This document shows positions 32,761 to 40,902 of a stretch of DNA of 45,475 nt, in pieces. Within the stretch, counting starts at the first letter, position 1. Every line of letters begins with the position of its first letter. The stretch is taken from assembly GCF_900104135.1 (NCBI RefSeq), contig NZ_FNIV01000005.1, positions 1-45,475 on the forward strand. Reading direction: 5' to 3'. The notes below the pieces were generated by a model. It was given only the letters and a program-made list of their open reading frames with translations. It made no database searches and was not told the DNA's origin. The translations under genes were made by a program, and so were the position numbers. The stretch is from Halomonas shengliensis (GTDB taxonomy: Bacteria > Pseudomonadota > Gammaproteobacteria > Pseudomonadales > Halomonadaceae).

Positions 32761-33551
32761 TCGAGCTCCACGACATCCACGTCACCTTCAATCCCGGCAC
32801 GCCGCTGGAGAACCATGTCCTCAAGGGCATCGACCTGACCATCGACGAGGGCGAGTTCGTCACCGTGATCGGCGGCAACGGCGCCGGCAAGTCGACCCTG
32901 CTCAACGTGCTGGCCGGCGAGATCATCGCCCAGCCCGGGCGGGTGCTGATCGGTGGCCGCGACGTCACCCGGCTGCCCGCCTTCCGGCGCGCCGACCTGG
33001 TGGCACGGGTCTATCAGGACCCGCTGGCCGGTACCTGCGGCACCCTCACCCTCGAGGAGAACATGGCCCTGGCCTTCGCCCGCGGGCGGCGCCGTCGCCT
33101 GGGGCGGGCGCTGGACGGCGCGCTGCGTCGCCGCCTGCGCGACAACCTGGCGCGGCTGGGCCTGGGGCTGGAGGATCGCCTCCACGACAGCATCGGCCTG
33201 CTCTCCGGCGGCCAGCGCCAGGCGGTCAGCCTGCTGATGGCGGCGCTGCAGCCCATGGAGATCCTGCTGCTCGACGAGCACACCGCGGCGCTGGACCCGC
33301 GCATCGCCAGCTTCGTGCTGGAGCTCTCTGCCGACATCATCCGCGAGCAGCGCCTCACCGCCCTGATGGTCACCCACAGCATGCGCCAGGCGCTGGACGT
33401 GGGGCACCGCACCATCATGATGGACCAGGGCGAGGTGGCCTTCGACGTGCGGGGCGAGGAGCGCGCGGGCCTCGACGTGCCGGACCTGCTCAAGCTCTTC
33501 GAGCGCGCCCGGGGCGGCCAGGTCGACGACGACTCGCTGCTGCTGGGCTGA
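32757..33551 (+). CDS. ABC transporter ATP-binding protein (TrpZ-like)
   Basis: A 264-residue ATPase with Walker A GGNGAGKST, signature LSGGQRQAVSLLMA, Walker B ILLLDEHTAALDP and H-loop VTHSM. It starts at the ATG in the ATGA overlap with the permease gene, with AGGAGG 8 bases before it; the frame is open further upstream only as a shadow of the permease. The IRNLADKL-like RGEERAGLDVPDLLKLFERARG end is typical of TrpZ-like proteins. It powers uptake by the neighbouring binding protein and permease. Confidence 0.92.
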   Translation: MIELHDIHVTFNPGTPLENHVLKGIDLTIDEGEFVTVIGGNGAGKSTLLNVLAGEIIAQPGRVLIGGRDVTRLPAFRRADLVARVYQDPLAGTCGTLTLEENMALAFARGRRRRLGRALDGALRRRLRDNLARLGLGLEDRLHDSIGLLSGGQRQAVSLLMAALQPMEILLLDEHTAALDPRIASFVLELSADIIREQRLTALMVTHSMRQALDVGHRTIMMDQGEVAFDVRGEERAGLDVPDLLKLFERARGGQVDDDSLLLG

Positions 33552-33562
33552 GGGGAGACGCC

Positions 33563-34609
33563 ATGCGTATCGTACATTCCGAGACCACCAAGGCCCGCCG
33601 CGCCCGCACCGAGCTCGATGGCGGCCAGCTGGTGCCGCCCTGGGAGTGCCCGGAGCGGGTCGACATGATCCTGGCCGGCCTGCGCCAGGCAGGGTTCACC
33701 GAGGTGGTGGCCCCCGCCGAGCATGGCCTGGCGCCGGTACTGGCGGTGCACGACGCCTACTACGTCGAGTTCCTGGCGAGCTGCTGGGACGACTGGCGCG
33801 CGCTGGGCCGCGAGGGCGAGGCGATCGCCTGGATCTGGCCCACCCGCACCATGCCGGGGCGGCGCATCCCGCGCTGCGTCGACGGGCGCCTGGGCCACTA
33901 CGCCCTGGGCGCCGACACCGCCATCTGCGCGGGGACCTTCGAGGCCGCCATGGCCAGCAAGGACGTGGCGCTCTCGGCGCTGGCGCATGTGCTGACCGAC
34001 GGCGGGCCGGCCTTCGGGCTGTGTCGCCCGCCGGGGCACCACGCCGCGGTCGACCAGTTCGGCGGCTACTGCTTCTTCAACAACGCCGCCGTGGCCGCCC
34101 AACGGGCGCTGGAGTCGGGACTCTCCCGGGTGGCGATCCTCGACGTGGACTTCCACCACGGCAACGGCACCCAGCAGATCTTCGAGGCGCGCAGCGACGT
34201 GCTGTTCGTGTCGATCCACGGCGACCCCATGACCTGCTTCCCCTACTTCATGGGTCACGCCGACGAGGTGGGCGAGGGCGACGGGGCGGGCTACACCGTC
34301 AACTACCCGCTGCCCGAGGGCACCGGCGCCGAGGTGTGGTTCCACGTGCTGGAGGCCGCCAAGGCGCGCATCGCCGAGGCGGGCTGCGAGCTGCTGATCG
34401 TCTCGCTGGGCGTGGACACCTTCGAGGGTGACCCGATCAGCGCCTTCCGGCTCGCCGGCGACGACTTCCTCGAGATGGGGCGGCGCCTGGCGGGGGCTGG
34501 GCTGCCCACCCTCTTCCTGATGGAGGGCGGCTATGCGGTGGCGGAGATCGGCACCAACGTGGCCAACGTGCTGACCGGCTTCGAGCAGGGGTCCGCAGGG
34601 GCGAAGTGA
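33563..34609 (+). CDS. Acetylpolyamine amidohydrolase / class II histone-deacetylase-like enzyme
   Basis: A 348-residue zinc deacetylase of the arginase-deacetylase fold. The general-base His pair is H159-H160 (RPPGHHAAVDQFGGYCFFNN). Zinc ligands are Asp196 and His198 (DVDFHHGNG) and Asp285 (SLGVDTFEGD). The transition-state Tyr is Tyr324 (MEGGYAVAEIG). The spacing fits bacterial acetylpolyamine amidohydrolases, which release acetate from N-acetyl-putrescine, -cadaverine or -spermidine. It lies 11 bases after the ABC ATPase gene with its own ribosome binding site (GGGGAG), so it is the fourth gene of the importer operon. This suggests that the importer brings in an acetylated amine. Other N-acyl amides remain possible. 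Confidence 0.85.
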   Translation: MRIVHSETTKARRARTELDGGQLVPPWECPERVDMILAGLRQAGFTEVVAPAEHGLAPVLAVHDAYYVEFLASCWDDWRALGREGEAIAWIWPTRTMPGRRIPRCVDGRLGHYALGADTAICAGTFEAAMASKDVALSALAHVLTDGGPAFGLCRPPGHHAAVDQFGGYCFFNNAAVAAQRALESGLSRVAILDVDFHHGNGTQQIFEARSDVLFVSIHGDPMTCFPYFMGHADEVGEGDGAGYTVNYPLPEGTGAEVWFHVLEAAKARIAEAGCELLIVSLGVDTFEGDPISAFRLAGDDFLEMGRRLAGAGLPTLFLMEGGYAVAEIGTNVANVLTGFEQGSAGAK

Positions 34610-34610
34610 C

Positions 34611-34636
34611 GGCGAGCGGGACTAGTCCCGCTCGCC
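34611..34636. terminator. 26-bp perfect palindrome, two-way terminator
   Basis: GGCGAGCGGGACT followed directly by its complement (34611-34636), between the deacetylase gene (plus) and the KfrA-like gene (minus). The central CTAG contains the TAG stop of the minus-strand gene. No U tract is present. Confidence 0.65.
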
Positions 34637-35587
34637 CGGGGAGCGCATGCCGCGCTGGCGCTGCTGCACCTGCATGGCGTCCATGCGTGACTTGAGGGCG
34701 TTCTGGGTCGCCTGCAGCGCCTCGGCGCGGATCTCCGCCTTGGTGGCGCGCTGGGCGGCCTCCTGGGCCTGCTTCTGCGCCTCCTGCTTGGCCCGCTCCA
34801 CGGCATCCAGGCGCGCCTTCTGCTCGGCGCGCATCTCGGTGACCTCCTGGCGCTGGCGGGCACGCTCCTCCTGCATCTCGCGCTTGAGCTGGCCGATCTG
34901 CTCGGCCTTCTCGCGGGCCTGTTCCAGGGCGCCGTCGCGCTGGCTCTCGGCCACCGCCTGGGCGCGCTCGGCCTTGACGCGCTCCTCCTCGACGGCGCGG
35001 GTCTCGCGCTCGGCGGTCAGCCGCGCCTGCTGCGCCTCCTCCAGCTGCTCCCGCAGCAACGCCACCTGCTGGCGCTGCTGGATCAGCTCCTCCTGGGCCT
35101 GCCGGGCCAGCTGCCGCTCCTGTTCCAGATCGTCGCGCAGGGTGTCGCGCTCGGCCCTGAGGGCGTCGCGCTGCTCCCGGGCCTCGCGACTCTCCCGCTC
35201 GACCAGGGCCAGCCGGCTCTCCAGCTCGGCGTTGCGCCGCTCCAGGCCCTCGCCGGACTCGGCCAGGGTGGTGGCGTCGGCGCGGGCCTCCTCGGCCAGG
35301 CGCCGCCCCTCGGCGAGGCCAGCCTCGCCGCGGCGCGCCAGCTCGCGCTCCAGAGCCTCGAGCAGCGACTCGGGCAGCCGCGCCGGGGTGGGCTCGGGGG
35401 CGGGGCGGGCATCGCGCCAGGCGCCCAGATGTCGCTGGACCAGGTGGGGCGAGCCGCCCCCCAGCAGCTCGAGGACCCGGTGCAGGGTCGGCTCGGCGCC
35501 GCGGTGCTCGAGGTTCTCGGCGGCGGCCGCCACCTGTTCGTAGCGTATCGGCGCGCCGGCGCCGGAGGTGTCGGATGCGTGGCTCAT
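34622..35587 (-). CDS. KfrA-like DNA-binding coiled-coil protein
   Basis: About 321 residues from the ATG at 35587. Residues 15-75 match the N-terminal DNA-binding domain of KfrA (RYEQVAAAAENLEHRGAEPT, then LGGGSPHLVQRHLGAWR). The rest, about 100-310, is an uninterrupted coiled coil rich in Glu, Arg, Gln and Ala, then a short basic tail. KfrA proteins of plasmids bind DNA and form long filaments or scaffolds linked to segregation. This is a chromosomal copy, divergent from dnaX. Its target is unknown; a nucleoid- or replication-linked role is a guess from position only. A longer frame upstream lacks support. Confidence 0.75.
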   Translation of the reverse strand: MSHASDTSGAGAPIRYEQVAAAAENLEHRGAEPTLHRVLELLGGGSPHLVQRHLGAWRDARPAPEPTPARLPESLLEALERELARRGEAGLAEGRRLAEEARADATTLAESGEGLERRNAELESRLALVERESREAREQRDALRAERDTLRDDLEQERQLARQAQEELIQQRQQVALLREQLEEAQQARLTAERETRAVEEERVKAERAQAVAESQRDGALEQAREKAEQIGQLKREMQEERARQRQEVTEMRAEQKARLDAVERAKQEAQKQAQEAAQRATKAEIRAEALQATQNALKSRMDAMQVQQRQRGMRSPGERD

Positions 35588-35661
35588 GGCGTCGTCCCTG
35601 TGTTGGCCGCTCTGAACGGCCCAGCCTAGCATAGCGCCCGGCGCTGGGAAGTGGCGTTCGC

Positions 35662-35690
35662 TTTCCGCCACGCCCCCCGGCCGCTAGAAT
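35662..35690 (+). promoter_or_regulatory. Likely promoter of dnaX
   Basis: TTTCCG (35662-35667) and TAGAAT (35685-35690) with a 17-base spacer, 58 bases before the dnaX ATG. The good -10 stands out in GC-rich DNA. Confidence 0.5.
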
Positions 35691-35747
35691 GATGGCCTTC
35701 GTGCCGGCCTGCCCGGCTCTCGTTCTCCCGCAAGGAAATCGCGCCGC

Positions 35748-37754
35748 ATGAGCTATCAGGTTCTGGCCCGCAAGTGGCGACCGCGCACCTTCCATGAACT
35801 GGTCGGCCAGGAGCATGTCCGGCGCGCGCTGGTGAACGCCCTGGACCAGGGGCGCCTGCACCATGCCTACCTGTTCACCGGCACCCGCGGCGTGGGCAAG
35901 ACCACCCTGGCGCGCATCCTGGCCAAGTGCCTCAACTGCACCGCCGGCGGGCATGGCGACGAGGGCATCACCTCGACCCCCTGCGGCGAGTGCGACAGCT
36001 GCCGGGCCATCGACGAGGGGCGCTTCGTCGACCTGATCGAGGTGGACGCCGCCTCGCGCACCAAGGTCGAGGACACCCGCGAGCTGCTCGACAACGTCCA
36101 GTACGCGCCGACCCAGGGGCGCTACAAGGTGTACCTCATCGACGAGGTGCACATGCTCTCCACCAGCAGCTTCAACGCCCTGCTCAAGACCCTGGAGGAG
36201 CCGCCGCCCCACGTGAAGTTCCTGCTGGCCACCACCGACCCGCAGAAGCTTCCCGCCACGGTGCTGTCCCGCTGCCTGCAGTTCACCCTCAAGCACATGC
36301 CGCCGGAGCGTATCGTCGAGCATCTCGCCAGGGTGCTGGAGGCGGAGTCGGTGCCCTTCGAGGAGAGCGCCCTGCGGCTGCTGGGGCGCGCCGCCGAGGG
36401 CTCCATGCGCGACGCAATGAGCCTCACCGACCAGGCGATCGCCTTCGGCCAGGGACGCGTGGAGCACGCCGACGTGGCGGCCATGCTGGGCACCCTCGAC
36501 CAGCGCCACGTGCTGGCGCTGGTCGAGGCGCTGGCCGAGGTCGACGCCGCGTGGCTGTTGGCCGAGGTGGCGAGCCTCGCCGAGCACGCCCCGGACTTCG
36601 CCGGGGTCCTCGACGAGCTGACCGGCGTGCTGCACCGCCTGGCCATCGCCCAGATGGTCCCCGAGGCGCTGGACAACGGCCAGGGCGACCGCGAGGCGCT
36701 GCTGGCGCTCGCCGCGCGCTTCACCGCCGAGGACGTCCAGCTCTACTACCAGATCGGCATCCAGGGGCGCGGTGACATGGCCAGCGCCCCCGACCTGCGT
36801 ACCGCCCTGGAGATGACCCTGCTGCGCATGCTGGCCTTCCGGCCCCAGGGCGTGCCGCGGCCGGCGACCACCCCGCTGCCCCTGCGCGGCCAGCCGGGCG
36901 GCGGCGCCGGCGGGGAGGGTGGTGCGAGCGGCGGCCCGGCCGAGCCGTCACCGGCCGCGGCGCAGGACGCCCCGGCCCCCGAGGCCGGCCACGTCGCTCC
37001 CCCTGCGGACGATCGCGAGGCGGCGCCGGCCGCCTCCACCGTCCCGGGCGAACCCGTCGCGCCCGTCGAACCGCCCCCAGCCAGCGTGGCGCCTCCCCCC
37101 AGCGAGCCGCCGTCCTGGGTCGTGACAACGCCATCGCCCGAGGCCGAGCCGGCCCTGGCGGCCGATGCCGAGGCATCCTCGCCGTCCGATATTGCGCCGG
37201 CGGCTCCCGCCGAGCCCGCCGCACAGGACATGGCCAGGACCGAGCCCCTCCGCCCGGACGCGCCACCCCAAGCGAGCGATACGCCGGCGCCCGAGCCGGC
37301 GCCATCCCAGCCGGCAGCGGCGGAACCCGCTGCGACGCCGGTGTCCAACGCCCGGGAGGGGCGCTTCACGCATGAAGACTGGCTGGCCGACTTCGAGTCC
37401 CTGGGGCTCGGCGGCCTGACCCGCAACCTCGCCGCTGGCTGCGTGGTGGAGGAGGATGACGGCGCGGTGCTGCGCCTGCGCCTCGACCCGACCCTTGCCG
37501 CCATGCGCGCCGAGGTGCATATCGAACGCATGCAGGAGGCGCTGGCCCGTCACGGCTTGGCGCGTCGCCTGGCGGTGGAGGAGGGCGAGCTTCCCCCGGG
37601 CGTGGAGACCCCGCGCCAGCAGGCCGAGCGACGCGCCGCCGAGCGCCATGCCGCGGCGGTTGAGGCGCTGGGCCGCGACCCCCATGTACAGCAGCTCAAG
37701 CAGGCCTTCGGGGCCCGCCTGATCGAGGCCACGGTGAAACCCGCCGGGCACTGA
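35748..37754 (+). CDS. dnaX: DNA polymerase III subunit tau/gamma
   Basis: A 668-residue clamp-loader ATPase. It opens with [20 protein letters not shown], then Walker [10 protein letters not shown] (45-53), a zinc module of four Cys (CLNC ... CGECDSC), DEVHML Walker B, and LSRCLQF with the arginine finger region. Domain III ends near residue 365. A Pro/Ala-rich linker (about 375-540) leads to the tau-specific C-terminal domain that binds DnaB and alpha ([18 protein letters not shown], onward). I see no A-rich slippery heptamer, so a short gamma form by the E. coli type of frameshift is not expected. It heads an operon with ybaB and recR. Confidence 0.96.
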   Translation: MSYQVLARKWRPRTFHELVGQEHVRRALVNALDQGRLHHAYLFTGTRGVGKTTLARILAKCLNCTAGGHGDEGITSTPCGECDSCRAIDEGRFVDLIEVDAASRTKVEDTRELLDNVQYAPTQGRYKVYLIDEVHMLSTSSFNALLKTLEEPPPHVKFLLATTDPQKLPATVLSRCLQFTLKHMPPERIVEHLARVLEAESVPFEESALRLLGRAAEGSMRDAMSLTDQAIAFGQGRVEHADVAAMLGTLDQRHVLALVEALAEVDAAWLLAEVASLAEHAPDFAGVLDELTGVLHRLAIAQMVPEALDNGQGDREALLALAARFTAEDVQLYYQIGIQGRGDMASAPDLRTALEMTLLRMLAFRPQGVPRPATTPLPLRGQPGGGAGGEGGASGGPAEPSPAAAQDAPAPEAGHVAPPADDREAAPAASTVPGEPVAPVEPPPASVAPPPSEPPSWVVTTPSPEAEPALAADAEASSPSDIAPAAPAEPAAQDMARTEPLRPDAPPQASDTPAPEPAPSQPAAAEPAATPVSNAREGRFTHEDWLADFESLGLGGLTRNLAAGCVVEEDDGAVLRLRLDPTLAAMRAEVHIERMQEALARHGLARRLAVEEGELPPGVETPRQQAERRAAERHAAAVEALGRDPHVQQLKQAFGARLIEATVKPAGH

Positions 37755-37780
37755 CACCACATCACGAGAGAGGACACACC

Positions 37781-38107
37781 ATGTTCAAGGGTGGAATGGG
37801 CAACATCATGAAGCAGGCCCAGGAGATGCAGGAGAAGATGCAGCGCGTCCAGGAGGAGGTCGCCCAAGCCGAGGTCCAGGGCGAGGCGGGCGCGGGCATG
37901 GTCAAGGTGACCATGAACGGTCGCCACGACGTCAGCAACGTCGACATCGACCCCAGCGTCATGGAGGAGGACAAGGAGCTGCTCGAGGACCTGCTGGCCG
38001 CCGCGGTCAACGATGCCGTGCGCAAGGTGGAGGCCAACTCCAAGGCCAAGATGGAGGAGGTGACCCAGGGGATGAACCTGCCGCCCGGTTTCAAGATGCC
38101 GTTCTGA
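37781..38107 (+). CDS. YbaB/EbfC nucleoid-associated protein
   Basis: A 108-residue DNA-binding protein of the YbaB/EbfC family: a helical start [20 protein letters not shown], the beta core [20 protein letters not shown] and a closing [10 protein letters not shown]. It binds DNA as a dimer. It sits in the conserved dnaX-ybaB-recR order, 26 bases after dnaX and 2 bases before recR, with AGAGAGGA as ribosome binding site. Confidence 0.95.
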   Translation: MFKGGMGNIMKQAQEMQEKMQRVQEEVAQAEVQGEAGAGMVKVTMNGRHDVSNVDIDPSVMEEDKELLEDLLAAAVNDAVRKVEANSKAKMEEVTQGMNLPPGFKMPF

Positions 38108-38109
38108 CG

Positions 38110-38715
38110 ATGAGCTTCTCCCCCCTCATCGAGAAACTGATGGAGTCGCTGCGGGTGCTGCCGGGCGTCGGGCCCAAGACCGCCCAGCGCATGGCCATGC
38201 ACCTGCTCGAACGCGACCGCGACGGCGGGCGACGGCTGGCCGCGGTGCTCGAGGAGGCGCTGGAGCGCGTCGGCTACTGCCGGCGCTGCCGGACCCTCAC
38301 CGAGGCCCCGATCTGCGTCCTGTGCGAGAGCGCACGGCGCGACGATGCCCTGCTCTGCGTGGTGGAGTCCCCCGCCGACCAGCTCGCCATCGAGGAGGCA
38401 GGCGGCTACCTCGGCCGCTACTTCGTGCTCCATGGCCACCTCTCGCCCCTCGACGGCATCGGCCCCGAGGACCTGGGGCTCGACGCCCTCGAGGCGCGCG
38501 TGGCCGAGGAGGGGGTCGAGGAGGTGATACTCGCCACCAACCCCACCGTGGAGGGGGAGGCCACCGCCCACTACATCGCCGCCCAGCTCGCGCCCCGCGG
38601 CGTGCGCCTGTCGCGGCTGGCCTATGGCGTGCCCATGGGCGGCGAGCTCGAGTACGTCGATGGCGGCACCCTGAGCCGCGCCTTCAACGGCCGCCTGCCC
38701 TTCCAGGGTGACTGA
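38110..38715 (+). CDS. recR: Recombination mediator RecR
   Basis: A 201-residue protein with the HhH N-terminus ([20 protein letters not shown]), a Cys4 zinc finger (CRRC ... CVLC) and a Toprim domain ([38 protein letters not shown]). It ends with the usual Walker-B-like C-terminal [20 protein letters not shown]. With RecF/RecO it loads RecA at ssDNA gaps. It begins 2 bases after the ybaB stop. Confidence 0.97.
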   Translation: MSFSPLIEKLMESLRVLPGVGPKTAQRMAMHLLERDRDGGRRLAAVLEEALERVGYCRRCRTLTEAPICVLCESARRDDALLCVVESPADQLAIEEAGGYLGRYFVLHGHLSPLDGIGPEDLGLDALEARVAEEGVEEVILATNPTVEGEATAHYIAAQLAPRGVRLSRLAYGVPMGGELEYVDGGTLSRAFNGRLPFQGD

Positions 38716-38759
38716 GGCCGCCCCGGCCCTGCCCTCCATTCATCATCACCGGATCCCCG

Positions 38760-39887
38760 ATGCCCCTGACCCCCGAGATTCACTGGATCGACACCCCCGA
38801 GGCCCTGGACGCCGCCTGCCAGGCGGTGGCCGACGCCGACGTCATCGCCCTGGACACCGAGTTCTTCCGCGAGAACACCTTCTACCCGGTGCCGGCGCTG
38901 ATCCAGTTCTCCGCCGGCGAGGCGGCCTGGCTGGTCGACCCCCAGGCCGTCGCCTGCACCGAGGCCTTCCGCCGCCTGCTCGCCGAGGGCCCGCTCAAGC
39001 TGCTGCATGCGGCCAGCGAGGACCTGGAGGTGTTCGCCCGCTGGGCCGGGGTGGTGCCCTGCCCGCTGGTGGATACCCAGGTCGCCCAGGGCCTGCTCGG
39101 CGACAACCCCGCCATGGGCTACCAGAAGCTGGTCGAGCACTGGGTCGGCGAGACCCTGCCCAAGGACGAGACCCGCTCCGACTGGCTGGTGCGCCCGCTC
39201 TCCGAGACCCAGCAGCAGTACGCCGCCCTCGACGTCGTCTACCTGGTCCAGGTGTGGGCCCATCAGCGCGAGGCGCTCGAGCGCCTGGGGCGTAGCGAGT
39301 GGCTGGCGGCCGATGGGGAGGCGCTGCTCGCCCAGCTGGCGCGCGGCGCCGAGGCCGATGGCCAGTGGTACCTGCGCCAGAAGCAGCTGTGGCGCCTGGC
39401 GCCGCGCCAGATCGAGGCCTATCGGCGCCTGACCACCTGGCGGGAGGGCGAGGCCCGGGCCCGCAACCTGCCGCGCGGCTGGCTGGTCCACGACCGGGTG
39501 CTGTTCGCCATCGCCGAGGCGATGCCGGAGAACCGCTTCGAGCTCGCGCGGCTCGAGGGCGTCAAGCCGAGCCTGGTCAAGCGCGACGGCGACACCCTGC
39601 TGGCGCTGGTGGCCGAGGCGCGTCACCTCGACGAGGGTGACCTGCCCCGCGCGCTGCCCTCGCCCATGGCCCCGGAGTTCAAGCGTGGCGTCAAGGCGCT
39701 CAAGAAGGTGGTCAACACCGAGGCCGAGCGCCTGGGGCTGGCCCCGGAGGTGCTGATGCGCCGCCGCGACCTGGAGGCCCTGATCACCGCCCACCTGGAG
39801 GGCGAGGCGCCGCCGCTGCCCACGGGGTGGCGCGGCGACCGCCTGAACCCGGGCCTGACCCAGGCCCTCGAGGAGCTGCCCCGATGA
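38760..39887 (+). CDS. rnd: Ribonuclease D
   Basis: A 375-residue 3'-5' exoribonuclease. DEDD residues: Asp32 and Glu34 ([10 protein letters not shown]), Asp in [10 protein letters not shown] and the YxxxD motif [10 protein letters not shown]. An HRDC domain follows at about 210-290 and a second HRDC-like C-terminal domain to the end. It trims tRNA and other stable RNA 3' ends. The stop overlaps the start of the ycgL gene by 4 bases, a gene pair conserved in many gammaproteobacteria. Confidence 0.95.
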   Translation: MPLTPEIHWIDTPEALDAACQAVADADVIALDTEFFRENTFYPVPALIQFSAGEAAWLVDPQAVACTEAFRRLLAEGPLKLLHAASEDLEVFARWAGVVPCPLVDTQVAQGLLGDNPAMGYQKLVEHWVGETLPKDETRSDWLVRPLSETQQQYAALDVVYLVQVWAHQREALERLGRSEWLAADGEALLAQLARGAEADGQWYLRQKQLWRLAPRQIEAYRRLTTWREGEARARNLPRGWLVHDRVLFAIAEAMPENRFELARLEGVKPSLVKRDGDTLLALVAEARHLDEGDLPRALPSPMAPEFKRGVKALKKVVNTEAERLGLAPEVLMRRRDLEALITAHLEGEAPPLPTGWRGDRLNPGLTQALEELPR

Positions 39888-40195
39888 GTGACGACCGCAT
39901 GCCCGGCAACCGCCTGCTGTGCCAGGTGTTCAGGAGCCCGCGCAAGGACGAGATGTATCTCTACGTCGACAAGCGCGAGGGGCTCGCCCGCGTCCCCGAG
40001 CCGCTGCTGGTGCGCTTCGGCGAGCCGCAGCCGGCGATGACCCTGCTGCTCAGCCCCGAGAAACGCCTGGCCCGCGCCGGCGCCGCCGAGGTGATGGCGG
40101 CGATCCGCGACAAGGGTTTCTACCTGCAGATGCCGCCGGCCAAGGAGGAGTACCTGCTGGATCTCTACCGCACCCCCACCGAGGCGCGGTACTGA
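39884..40195 (+). CDS. YcgL-domain protein
   Basis: A 103-residue protein from the ATG in the ATGA overlap with rnd. It has the YcgL pattern [21 protein letters not shown], then [24 protein letters not shown] and GFYLQMPP near the end. The biochemical function is unknown. The frame could be read from 39827, but those extra residues are the shadow of the rnd end. Three 31-bp repeats begin on the base after its stop codon. Confidence 0.9.
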   Translation: MSDDRMPGNRLLCQVFRSPRKDEMYLYVDKREGLARVPEPLLVRFGEPQPAMTLLLSPEKRLARAGAAEVMAAIRDKGFYLQMPPAKEEYLLDLYRTPTEARY

Positions 40196-40288
40196 TTTAC
40201 CGCGCCCGATGCCGCGCGAACCCCGTTTTATCGTGCCCGACGCCGCGCGAAACCCGCTTTATCGCGCCCGACGCCGCGCGAAAGCCGT
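40196..40288. repeat. Three tandem 31-bp direct repeats
   Basis: Units at 40196-40226, 40227-40257 and 40258-40288, each with the pattern TTTAtCGcGCCCGAcGCCGC followed by GCGAAA-CCG plus one base; they differ at only a few positions. A partial TTTAA starts a fourth. The repeats begin directly after the ycgL stop codon. No spacer variation is seen, so this is not a CRISPR array. Confidence 0.85.
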
Positions 40289-40444
40289 TTAACCCAGGGG
40301 CGCCGGGGGCAGGCTGAAGAGGAGGTCCTGCGCCAGGGAAGGCGCCGGTAGCGTACAGGGAGGTATTCACAGCGCCTCCTCGCAGGCCTGCCGCCGGTTC
40401 AGCCCCGAGATGCCTGCTGTTTTGCAGGATAACTGGAAGGTGCC
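40289..40444. other. Intergenic region before the YcgN-like gene
   Basis: It contains a small hairpin CCTGC-tgtttt-GCAGG (40413-40417 with 40424-40428) 16 bases before the start codon at 40445, and the ribosome binding site GGAAGGTG. A promoter is not obvious. No gene is seen. Confidence 0.4.
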
Positions 40445-40891
40445 ATGCGAGAACGTTTCTGGGAGCGCTATCCCCTCGAGGAGCTGACCGCCGAGGAGTG
40501 GGAGGCGCTGTGCGACGGCTGCGGTCAGTGCTGCCTGCTCAAGTTCCAGGACGACGACACCGGCGAACTGGCGGTGCTCAACCTGGCCTGCGAGTTGCTG
40601 GATATCCACAGCTGCCGCTGCAGCGACTATCCCAACCGTCTGGCGCGGGTGCCGGAGTGCACCCAGCTGACGCCGGAGCGGGTGGACGAGTTTCGCTGGT
40701 TGCCGCGCTCCTGCGCCTACCTGCGGGTGGCCGAGGGGCGCAAGCTGGCCGCCTGGCACCCGCTGCTCTCCGGCGACCCGGAGCGGGTCCACCGCAAGGG
40801 GGTCAGCGTGCGCGGCTTCGCCGTCTCCAGCCGCGGGGTCCCCGAGGAGCACTACGAGGACCACATCATCGCGGTGATCCCCGTCGACTGA
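40445..40891 (+). CDS. YcgN-family cysteine-cluster protein (UPF0260)
   Basis: A 148-residue protein with the CxxCGxCC pattern (LCDGCGQCCLLKFQDDDTGE) and a second Cys group (HSCRCSDYPNR; VPECTQ; PRSCAYL), which together could hold an iron-sulphur cluster or zinc. The length and end HYEDHIIAVIPVD match the E. coli YcgN family. The function is unknown. In many gammaproteobacteria it is near rnd and ycgL, as here. Confidence 0.9.
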   Translation: MRERFWERYPLEELTAEEWEALCDGCGQCCLLKFQDDDTGELAVLNLACELLDIHSCRCSDYPNRLARVPECTQLTPERVDEFRWLPRSCAYLRVAEGRKLAAWHPLLSGDPERVHRKGVSVRGFAVSSRGVPEEHYEDHIIAVIPVD

Positions 40892-40902
40892 GGGCGCCGG
40901 CG

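Noticed and set aside
40196..40288. Possible CRISPR array
   Set aside because: The 31-bp units are directly adjacent with no unique spacers and there are no cas genes.
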